Origin: CAXTSE01 sp035554115 | GTDB taxonomy: Bacteria; Actinomycetota; Actinomycetes; Actinomycetales; Microbacteriaceae | Direction: 5' to 3' | Length of the DNA: 59,026 nt | Assembly: GCA_035554115.1 (NCBI GenBank) | Contig: DATMIW010000050.1 | Span: 1 to 59,026 of the forward strand | Shown: positions 41,364-48,431 of the stretch, piece by piece | How the letters are laid out: the number at the start of each line of letters is the position of its first letter | How positions within the stretch are numbered: position 1 is the first letter of the stretch | Notes under the pieces: generated by a model | Seen by the model: the letters and a program-made list of their open reading frames with translations, nothing else | The model's database searches: none | Told to the model about the DNA's origin: nothing | Translations under genes and position numbers: made by a program

Positions 41364-41389
41364 AATTTATGGACATAGGTCCATAAATT
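41364..41389 (-). promoter_or_regulatory. Perfect palindromic operator of the demethylase operon
   Basis: AATTTATGGAC (41364-41374), ATAG, GTCCATAAATT (41379-41389): an 11-bp perfect inverted repeat with a 4-bp centre. It lies 52 bp upstream of the hydrolase ATG and just past the tetR stop, the expected place for repression of the operon by that TetR protein. A TATGGT -10-like hexamer follows on the minus strand. A near-copy lies at 14093-14112. Confidence 0.8.
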
Positions 41390-41408
41390 TTTCCAGTCCG
41401 CGCGCGAA

Positions 41409-42005
41409 CTACCGCGATCCGGCCTCCTCGATCTGCGACAGTTCGCCCGCACGCACCGCCCGATCAAAGGCTCTCCTGACAGCATCCGCACGGAATTCGT
41501 GGCCGTAGAGAACGAACTGCACGAGCAATCCCTCGAACAGATCGCCGAGGAACTTCGCGGTTTCGGGGTCGGTGTACTTGACGATCGCGTCGTATTCGAT
41601 GTTCGGCCACCGGGTGACGAGCGCACTGAGCGTGGGCCGCCTCCGGACGGCGGCGTGGATCTCGTAGTCGACGAGCGTCTGATCGAACTGGTTCGTGACG
41701 AGCTCCGTCAACACACGAGTCAATGCGCCTGGCAGGTCGACCGAGGCGTTGAAAGCCTCCAGCTGCTCGCCGAGCATTCCCGGCCCCTTCCGCACCGCGT
41801 TTTCGATAACCGCGGAGATCAGGTCTTCTTTGGTCGGGAAGTAGTAGGTCGTCGACCCCACCTGCACATCGGCCTCGGCGGCAACGGCGCGATGCGTCAG
41901 AGCGTCGAGCCCGTCCCGCGCCACTATCTGCGTGGCAACGGTGACAATGCGCTCGCGCCGATCGGGGTCGCTTCTTCGTACTCGGCGAACAGGGGTGTCT
42001 GGCAT
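41409..42005 (-). CDS. TetR-family transcriptional regulator
   Basis: A 198-aa repressor. The N-terminal helix-turn-helix (RRERIVTVATQIVARDGLDA, then LTHRAVAAEADVQVGSTTYYF) covers about residues 14-58, and the C-terminal ligand domain reaches the end. I chose ATG 42005 because TACCAT lies 7 nt upstream (leaderless); ATG 42014 overlaps that hexamer and the much longer frame is antisense to purL. It lies directly upstream of, and in line with, the demethylase operon, and is divergent from purL. Probable regulator of both palindromic sites described at 41364 and 14093. Confidence 0.85.
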   Translation of the reverse strand: MPDTPVRRVRRSDPDRRERIVTVATQIVARDGLDALTHRAVAAEADVQVGSTTYYFPTKEDLISAVIENAVRKGPGMLGEQLEAFNASVDLPGALTRVLTELVTNQFDQTLVDYEIHAAVRRRPTLSALVTRWPNIEYDAIVKYTDPETAKFLGDLFEGLLVQFVLYGHEFRADAVRRAFDRAVRAGELSQIEEAGSR

Positions 42006-42012
42006 GGGCGTC

Positions 42013-42044
42013 ATGGTAGCCGCTGCGTCACGCGCCGGTAGGCT
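42013..42044. promoter_or_regulatory. Divergent promoters of tetR and purL
   Basis: Minus-strand TACCAT (42018-42013) ends 7 nt before the tetR ATG. Plus-strand TAGGCT (42039-42044) lies 42 nt before the purL GTG, which has its own RBS (AAGGAA). Confidence 0.6.
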
Positions 42045-42086
42045 GGGAGCGCATCCGGCCGCCCCTTTGTTAAGGAACTTTCCCGC

Positions 42087-44399
42087 GTGAGCAGCGTCAG
42101 CACCGTCGATTCCGTCAGCAACGCGATCGCGACACCTGAGAAGGAACAGCCGTATGCCGCACTCGGCTTGAAGGCCGACGAATATGCGCGCATCCGCGAG
42201 ATCCTCGGTCGCCGCCCCACAAGCGGGGAGCTGGCCATGTACTCGGTCATGTGGAGCGAGCACTGCTCCTATAAGTCGAGCAAAGTGTGGCTGCGCCAGT
42301 TCGGCCAGAAGGTAAGCCCCGAGATGACCAAGAACCTCATGGTCGGAATGGGCGAGAACGCCGGCGTGCTCGACATCGGCGAGGGCTGGGCTGTCACCTT
42401 CAAGATCGAGAGCCACAACCACCCGAGCTATATCGAGCCCTTCCAGGGTGCGGCGACCGGAGTCGGCGGCATCGTGCGCGACATCATCTCGATGGGTGCG
42501 CGGCCGGTCGCGGTGATGGATGCTCTGCGCTTCGGCGCGATTGACCACCCCGACACCGCGCGGGTGCTGCCCGGTGTTGTCAGTGGAATCAGCTTCTATG
42601 GCAACTGCCTCGGCCTGCCGAACATCGGCGGTGAGACCTGGTTCGACCCGATCTACCAGGCCAACCCGCTCGTCAACGCGCTGGCCGTCGGGGTGCTGCG
42701 CCACGAAGACCTGCACCTGGCCAATGCACGGGGCGTGGGCAACAAGGTCGTGCTCTTCGGGGCACGCACCGGCGGAGACGGCATCGGCGGCGCATCCATT
42801 CTGGCGAGCGACACCTTCAGTGCTGGCGGGCCGACCAAGCGGCCAGCCGTGCAGGTGGGTGACCCCTTCGCCGAGAAGGTGCTCATCGAGTGCTGCCTTG
42901 AGCTGTTCGCGGGCGACCTCGTAGAGGGCATTCAAGACCTGGGCGCTGCCGGAATCTCCTGCGCAACGAGTGAGCTTGCCGCGAATGGTGAGGGCGGCAT
43001 GGCCGTGCAGCTCGACGACGTCTTGCTGCGGGATCCCACGCTCACGGCGGAGGAGATCCTCATGTCCGAGAGCCAGGAACGCATGATGGCGATCGTGTCT
43101 CCCGACAAGCTGGAGGGCTTCCTCGCGGTCACCAAGAAATGGGATGTCGAGACCAGTGTGCTCGGCGAGGTCACCGACACCGGGCGGCTGGTCATCACCT
43201 GGCGCGGCGAGGTCATCGTCGATGTCGACCCGTCGACCGTCGCTGTCGACGGACCCGTGTATAACCGGCCCGTCGCCTACCCGAGCTGGATCGACGCAGT
43301 GCAGGCCGACAGCGCGGCGAAGCTGGCGCGTCCGAGCGACGGCGACGGCATCCGGGCCCAGATTCTGCAGCTGCTCGGTAGTGCCAATCTGGCCGACCCG
43401 AGCTGGATCACCGAGCAGTACGACTCATACGTCGGCGGGAATACAGCGTTGAGCCACCCGGACGACGGCGGCATGGTGCGGGTGGATGAGGAGTCCGGCC
43501 TCGGATTCGCTGTCGCGACCGACGCGAACGGCCGCTATAGCTACCTCGACCCGCGAGCGGGTGCGCGCCTCGCGCTCGCGGAGGCATACCGCAATGTGGC
43601 GGTCACCGGCGCAACCCCGGTGGGCGTGAGCGACTGCCTGAACTTCGGATCACCTGAGAACCCCGAGGTCATGTGGCAGTTCAGCCAGGCGGTCGAGGGG
43701 CTGGCCGACGGCTGCCTCGAGCTGGGCATCCCGGTCACGGGCGGCAACGTGTCGTTCTACAACCAGACCGGCGATGTGCCGATCCACCCGACGCCTGTTG
43801 TCGCCGTGCTCGGCACAATCGACAACGTGGCGCGACGCGTGCCGTCGGGCTGGCAGGACGCGGGCGACAACCTCTACCTGCTGGGCACGACCTCCCTCGA
43901 ACTCGACGGATCGGCGTGGGCCGGGGTCGTGCACGGTCACCTGGGCGGGCGTCCCCCGGCCGTCGACCTCGCGGCGGAGAAGCAGCTCGCAGAACTGCTC
44001 GCGGGCGGTGCGCATGAGGGGCTGTTCAACGCGGCGCATGACCTCTCTGACGGCGGGCTCGCCGCCGCGCTGGTGGAAGGCTCCCTGCGGTTTGGCGTCG
44101 GCGTGCGCGTGTATCTAGACGACATCCTGGCCCGTGACGGCGTGGATGCGGCGACAGCCCTTTTCAGCGAATCGACAGGGCGCGCGATCGTCGCAGTCCC
44201 GCGTGAAGAGGACGTCAAGTTCACGCAGATGTGCGAAGGGCGCGGCTACCCCGTGCTGCGCATTGGGGTGACGGATGCGGGCGGGCCCGAGGGCGCGGCC
44301 GTCGAGATCCAGGGTCTCACGACGATTCCGCTGGCGGAGCTGCGCGCCGCGAATGCCGCGCCCCTGCGCGAGCACTTCGGCGCTCACGTCGCTGGTTGA
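42087..44399 (+). CDS. purL: Phosphoribosylformylglycinamidine synthase subunit PurL
   Basis: A 770-aa synthetase subunit of the small (multi-subunit) type, which works with PurS and PurQ. Signatures: MWSEHCSYKSSKVWLRQF, FKIESHNHPSYIEPFQGAAT, GVGGIVRDIISMGARPVAVM, and in the second half PVTGGNVSFYNQTGD and HDLSDGGLAAALVEGSL. GTG start with AAGGAA. Separated from purS-purQ by about 10 kb of accessory genes, and with its own promoter. Convergent with the SDR gene (9 bp apart). Confidence 0.96.
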   Translation: MSSVSTVDSVSNAIATPEKEQPYAALGLKADEYARIREILGRRPTSGELAMYSVMWSEHCSYKSSKVWLRQFGQKVSPEMTKNLMVGMGENAGVLDIGEGWAVTFKIESHNHPSYIEPFQGAATGVGGIVRDIISMGARPVAVMDALRFGAIDHPDTARVLPGVVSGISFYGNCLGLPNIGGETWFDPIYQANPLVNALAVGVLRHEDLHLANARGVGNKVVLFGARTGGDGIGGASILASDTFSAGGPTKRPAVQVGDPFAEKVLIECCLELFAGDLVEGIQDLGAAGISCATSELAANGEGGMAVQLDDVLLRDPTLTAEEILMSESQERMMAIVSPDKLEGFLAVTKKWDVETSVLGEVTDTGRLVITWRGEVIVDVDPSTVAVDGPVYNRPVAYPSWIDAVQADSAAKLARPSDGDGIRAQILQLLGSANLADPSWITEQYDSYVGGNTALSHPDDGGMVRVDEESGLGFAVATDANGRYSYLDPRAGARLALAEAYRNVAVTGATPVGVSDCLNFGSPENPEVMWQFSQAVEGLADGCLELGIPVTGGNVSFYNQTGDVPIHPTPVVAVLGTIDNVARRVPSGWQDAGDNLYLLGTTSLELDGSAWAGVVHGHLGGRPPAVDLAAEKQLAELLAGGAHEGLFNAAHDLSDGGLAAALVEGSLRFGVGVRVYLDDILARDGVDAATALFSESTGRAIVAVPREEDVKFTQMCEGRGYPVLRIGVTDAGGPEGAAVEIQGLTTIPLAELRAANAAPLREHFGAHVAG

Positions 44400-44408
44400 A
44401 AGCGCGCA

Positions 44409-45326
44409 TCACACGGCGAACGCGACGCCAGAGGCCCGCTCAGCGAGCCGCCAGAATCGCTCGCCAAACTCTGGGCTCGCCCTCGAAGCCACCGGCGCCA
44501 GCGTGACCGGGGGGCCCGCGACGGTACGCGACGGTCCGTAGAACGAGCCGCCCACGGCATCCGGATCGCTCGCGGCTCGCACCGACGGCCAGGCGCCACG
44601 ATCTTTGCCCTGTGCCATAAAGGCGAGAGTTGTTTCGGCAATACGGCGCCCTCGCGAGATGTCGGTGATGCCAGGGCGGCGTGCGGCAAGGCCAGTTACG
44701 GCGAACCCCGGATGCGCGAGCAGCGATGCGCGCGTGTCGCCTGCTGCGCGCAGCCGACGGTCCAGTTCGAACGCGAATCCGTGCACAGCGTGCTTCGAGA
44801 AGCCGTAAGCCCGGAACGCGCTGTAGCGTCGCTCAGACATCAGGTCGTCGGCATCCAGCCGGGTCATCCGCGTCGCCATGCTGCCGAGGCCGACGACCCG
44901 CCCACCCGGTCGCAGCGACGGAAACAGCTGCGCCGTCAGAGCGAAATGCCCGATTGCGTTACCGCCGACAAGCAGCTCAAGGCCGTCGGCGGTCTCTGTC
45001 CGACGCGTAGGCGCCGTGACGAGACCAGCGTTGTTGATGAGCACATCGATCCCGCCGAGGTCGTTCACCTGATCGGCGGCGCGCGCGATCGAGGCGAGAG
45101 ACGTCAGATCGAGAGCGACAAAGGTCAGCTGCGCGTCGGGCACTCGCTGCCAGATCGCGTCCATGGCGGTCTGGGCTCTTTCGCGAGACCGCGATGCCAA
45201 CACAAGGTGGGCGCCGGCCGCCGCGAGCTGCTCACTGGTGAAGTAGCCGACCCCAGCATTGCCGCCGGTGACGACAATCGTGCGTCCATGCTGCTGAGGG
45301 AGGCGGTGCGGATCCCAGGTCGTCAC
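44409..45326 (-). CDS. Short-chain dehydrogenase/reductase
   Basis: A 305-aa SDR of the retinol-dehydrogenase-like group. Cofactor motif VVTGGNAGVGYFTSEQLA (about 18-35), NNAG (about 98-101), and active-site YxxxK in AYGFSKHAVHG. The GTG at 45326 overlaps the TGA of the chorismate mutase gene (GTGA), so the two are translationally coupled; upstream codons in this frame overlap that gene. Substrate unknown. Confidence 0.83.
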   Translation of the reverse strand: MTTWDPHRLPQQHGRTIVVTGGNAGVGYFTSEQLAAAGAHLVLASRSRERAQTAMDAIWQRVPDAQLTFVALDLTSLASIARAADQVNDLGGIDVLINNAGLVTAPTRRTETADGLELLVGGNAIGHFALTAQLFPSLRPGGRVVGLGSMATRMTRLDADDLMSERRYSAFRAYGFSKHAVHGFAFELDRRLRAAGDTRASLLAHPGFAVTGLAARRPGITDISRGRRIAETTLAFMAQGKDRGAWPSVRAASDPDAVGGSFYGPSRTVAGPPVTLAPVASRASPEFGERFWRLAERASGVAFAV

Positions 45327-45706
45327 GAAGTCGACGACGTGTTGGTCGCCACCGACCCCGTCGCGAAGCGCTCGTGATGATGAATCACCTCGGCGACGAC
45401 GAAGTTGAACCACTTCTCGGCGAACGCCGGGTCGAGTTGGGCATCTTCCGCAAGCGCGCGGAGGCGAGCTATCTGAGCGCGCTCTCGCTCGGGGTCAGAC
45501 GCCGGCAGGCCGTGCGCGGCTTTCAGACGTCCCACACTCTGGGTGAACTTGAATCGCTCTGCCAGCAAATTGACGAGCGCCGCATCGATGTTGTCGATAC
45601 TGAGACGGATGCCGCGGAGCTCCGCGAGGGCCGCCTCCGCATCCGCGTCGAGCCCTCCCGCCGCGCCGGTGGTGTCGCGTGCAGAGTCCGTTTCGTCGTG
45701 CGCCAT
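45323..45706 (-). CDS. Chorismate mutase (AroQ type)
   Basis: A 127-aa all-helical enzyme converting chorismate to prephenate for Phe/Tyr synthesis. The AroQ pattern is clear: LAELRGIRLSIDNIDAALVN, LLAERFKFTQSVGRLKAA, ERERAQIARLRALAEDAQLD and FAEKWFNFVVAEVIHHHE. ATG at 45706 is supported by TATTCT 6 nt upstream (leaderless); the longer frame runs into the divergent LuxR gene's leader. A polar N-terminus of about 25 residues precedes the domain. Confidence 0.9.
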   Translation of the reverse strand: MAHDETDSARDTTGAAGGLDADAEAALAELRGIRLSIDNIDAALVNLLAERFKFTQSVGRLKAAHGLPASDPERERAQIARLRALAEDAQLDPAFAEKWFNFVVAEVIHHHERFATGSVATNTSSTS

Positions 45707-45712
45707 ATGGCG

Positions 45713-45718
45713 AGAATA
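45713..45718 (-). promoter_or_regulatory. -10 element of the chorismate mutase gene (leaderless)
   Basis: TATTCT on the minus strand ends 6 nt before the ATG at 45706. Confidence 0.6.
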
Positions 45719-45760
45719 CTGTGCCACCCCGCGGGAGCGCGCCGGCTGACGGACCGGTCT

Positions 45761-45807
45761 GTCCCCATAAAGGGGACCCGATGAATCCCCAACAGGGGGT
45801 TTCAACA
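45761..45807 (+). promoter_or_regulatory. C-rich/G-rich palindromes in the luxR-like leader
   Basis: GTCCCC-ATAAA-GGGGAC (45761-45777) and CCCC-AACA-GGGG (inside 45786-45798) are short dyads upstream of the large LuxR gene. A related CCCCCC-ATT-GGGGGG lies at 52697-52711 beside the glycosyltransferase. They may be sites for this regulator, or structured leader RNA. Confidence 0.4.
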
Positions 45808-45864
45808 CGGGTGATAGCGGGGGTTAATGAACAGGAGACCGAAAAGCCACTCCTGGAGTACTGC

Positions 45865-48414
45865 ATGTCTACGCATCACCACGGAATCCCCGCATCATCG
45901 GCGCCGCTTGCGGCCGTCGATTTGCGAGCGCCCGAACTCGGTGAACGCGTCACTGTTATACCCGCGCTTCCACTCGTTCCCGTACGCGCACTGCTCGCGC
46001 GTGCCCTGCGCGAAGACACCATCGACCGTGACATTGCATGGGTCGATCTCGCAGCGAGCCCCAATGACGCTTCGGCGTGGATCGCGATTCGGGATTCCGT
46101 GGCCAAGGCTGTCGGAACCACCGCTCGCGCAGCCGGGGGGCCCAAAGACGGCGCGGACGCGATCCGCGCGCTCGTCTCTAAGCTCAGCCGCCCGCTGCTG
46201 CTTGCTGTGCTCTTCGACCCGGCGATATCCCACGACGTCGATTCCGGTCTACTCGGTCTGCTCTCCGACGTGCCCCTCCTGTCACTCGTGGCCGTCTCGC
46301 CCGCACGACGTCTTGTTGAAGTGCTGGGCCGTGTGGAACATGAAAGTCGCCTGATATCCGGGTCGGCGCTCGTGGTCGATGCCGACGGCATCCAGACATT
46401 TGCGGCGAAGCTCGGCGTGCAGCTCACCCATGAAGACGCACTTGCTCTGGCGCAGTCACCGCTGAGCTTGCCCGATGTGCTGCCCGCCGTCATCGCTTCC
46501 GCCAGCCTCGAAGAGATGGAGACGCAGGGCGACGCCGTGACGTACTTGCTCGACGAGACCGAGAGCTACCTCTCGATGCATTTCCGTGCGAGCAGTCACG
46601 ACGATGTCACAGGGTTGCTTCCTCTCGCGGTTCCTTCGAAACTGACCACCGAGATCCTGGGAATTGTGGCACCTGCCGTTGCCGCACGCACGCAGCTCGA
46701 CCGAGCCGCGCAGGCTCGCATCGTGCTGCGCGAGAGCGGGCCGGGCGAGCCCCGGTACCGCATGGAACCGATGCTGCGGCGCATCCTCATCACCGAGCTG
46801 CGGTTCCGCGATCCGGAACTGTCGAAGCGTCTGAGTTCGTCGCTCGCCGAGCACTTTCGCGACAACGGTGACGTATTCGAGGCGATCGCTCATTACTCGG
46901 ATGCCGAAGACTGGGCCGCGGTCGTGGACATTCTCGACAGTGCCATGTTCCGACTCCTCGAAGAGGATCCGCTTCGGGTCCACGACGCGATCCTGACCCT
47001 GCCGCGGTGGGTGCGCGACGAGAACCCGCGCTTCACTCTCTGTCTCGAGGTCGGCTGGCAACCTCGCGAAGGTCTCGCTCAGGCGTATCTGGCAATCGCG
47101 CGCCGTGCCGCCGGCATCTTTGGCCGTCTGCCGAAGGAAACGTCAGCGTGGGACCGGCTGCACGTGCTGCTCATCAAGACAATCGTCTTCCGCCTGAAGG
47201 GAGATTTCTCCGTCGCTCTCGAGGCCGCCGCCGAACTGGATGCCCTTCTCGACTCCGACGATGACATCGCTGCCCGGCCACTCGGCACCCTCGCCGAAGC
47301 CCACTATCAGTCGGGTATGACGCGTCTGCTCGGGCTCGACATTGTCGGTGCGCGTGAAAGTTTCTCCCGCAGTTATTCGCTGCTGCAAAACCATTCCGCA
47401 TCGAGCGTTCGTCTGCTCGACCGCGCTGCCGAAGCGACGGCACTTGTCCGCGCCCTCGAAGGCGAAACGGATCACGCGGAAACCTGGCTGTCGGAAATCA
47501 ACGGCCACGCACTCGGAACCGCAGGACATGCCGCACAGGTTCTCATCGCAATCGGTCGCCTCGATGCGGAGGCCGCGCAAGAAGGGCTCGCGCGGCTCGC
47601 CGATCTGCGCGATCACGACGAACTGTGGGTCTTTGCGACGCACGCCGCCAATCGCTACGGGCTGTATTGGGGTGACCCGGTCGAGACGGATGCGACCCTC
47701 GACCGCGCGTGGGCCGAACACGGTGAGCAACTGGTCGCGGGTTCCACTGCCCAGGTGCTGCTCACGAGCGACGCCGCCGACCTCGCTCTCATGCTCGGTC
47801 AGCTGTCTCGCGCAGAAGCCGCACTCGACCAGGTCTCGGTGCGCAACACCTGGATCGCGGTGCCGCGTGCCCGTCTTGCACTGCTTGCCGGCAACGCCAA
47901 ACATGCGCTGCTGTTCATTCTCGAAGGGCAACGGCGCGGCCGCACGGAGCGCTCGGGGCAGCTCGATCTTGCCGTGTTGCGGGCCGCTGCAGAGCTCGCC
48001 CTGGGGCGCGAGGACGACGCCACCGCATCCCTGCTTCGTGCTGTGAACCAGGCCGAAAAATCCGGCGTCATTGTGCCGTTCCACGTTTTGCCGCACGACA
48101 CCGTTACGAGGCTTGCCTCATTGCATCCCGAAGCGGAGCGGTTCCTCGCCCGCCACGAGATCCACGGCACAACCTATTTGGCGCCGTACACGGTTGTCGC
48201 CGGTGCATTGAGCGAGCGAGAGCTGATCGTGCTCCGTTCCCTGGAGCCGGGTGCGACAGTCGAGCAGATCGCCAAAAAGCTGTTCGTGGCAAACAACACG
48301 GTGAAAGCGCAGTTGCGCAGCATCTATCGCAAGCTCAACGTGTCGACCCGCACAGAGGCACTTCTCGTCGCCGCCGAACTCGGGCTGCTCGACGAAGACT
48401 CCCGCACGGCGTAG
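45865..48414 (+). CDS. Large LuxR-family (MalT/LAL-like) regulator with degenerate ATPase domain
   Basis: An 849-aa regulator. A C-terminal LuxR winged helix (about 788-845) reads LSERELIVLRSLEPGATVEQ, IAKKLFVANNTVKAQLRSIY, RKLNVSTRTEALLVAAELGL. The middle (about 330-720) has a TPR-like helical repeat composition (HYSDAEDWAAVVDILDSAMF). The N-terminal region aligns in layout with MalT-type STAND ATPases, but where Walker A should be it reads VTVIPALPLVPVRALLARAL with no GxGKT, and Walker B is reduced to LLLAVLFD, so ATP binding is doubtful. ATG at 45865 has GGAG; ATG at 45781 (AAAGGGG) is a plausible longer start. Next to the exopolysaccharide-type genes, which it may control. Confidence 0.8.
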   Translation: MSTHHHGIPASSAPLAAVDLRAPELGERVTVIPALPLVPVRALLARALREDTIDRDIAWVDLAASPNDASAWIAIRDSVAKAVGTTARAAGGPKDGADAIRALVSKLSRPLLLAVLFDPAISHDVDSGLLGLLSDVPLLSLVAVSPARRLVEVLGRVEHESRLISGSALVVDADGIQTFAAKLGVQLTHEDALALAQSPLSLPDVLPAVIASASLEEMETQGDAVTYLLDETESYLSMHFRASSHDDVTGLLPLAVPSKLTTEILGIVAPAVAARTQLDRAAQARIVLRESGPGEPRYRMEPMLRRILITELRFRDPELSKRLSSSLAEHFRDNGDVFEAIAHYSDAEDWAAVVDILDSAMFRLLEEDPLRVHDAILTLPRWVRDENPRFTLCLEVGWQPREGLAQAYLAIARRAAGIFGRLPKETSAWDRLHVLLIKTIVFRLKGDFSVALEAAAELDALLDSDDDIAARPLGTLAEAHYQSGMTRLLGLDIVGARESFSRSYSLLQNHSASSVRLLDRAAEATALVRALEGETDHAETWLSEINGHALGTAGHAAQVLIAIGRLDAEAAQEGLARLADLRDHDELWVFATHAANRYGLYWGDPVETDATLDRAWAEHGEQLVAGSTAQVLLTSDAADLALMLGQLSRAEAALDQVSVRNTWIAVPRARLALLAGNAKHALLFILEGQRRGRTERSGQLDLAVLRAAAELALGREDDATASLLRAVNQAEKSGVIVPFHVLPHDTVTRLASLHPEAERFLARHEIHGTTYLAPYTVVAGALSERELIVLRSLEPGATVEQIAKKLFVANNTVKAQLRSIYRKLNVSTRTEALLVAAELGLLDEDSRTA

Positions 48415-48431
48415 CTCGCCTCTGCGCGCTC

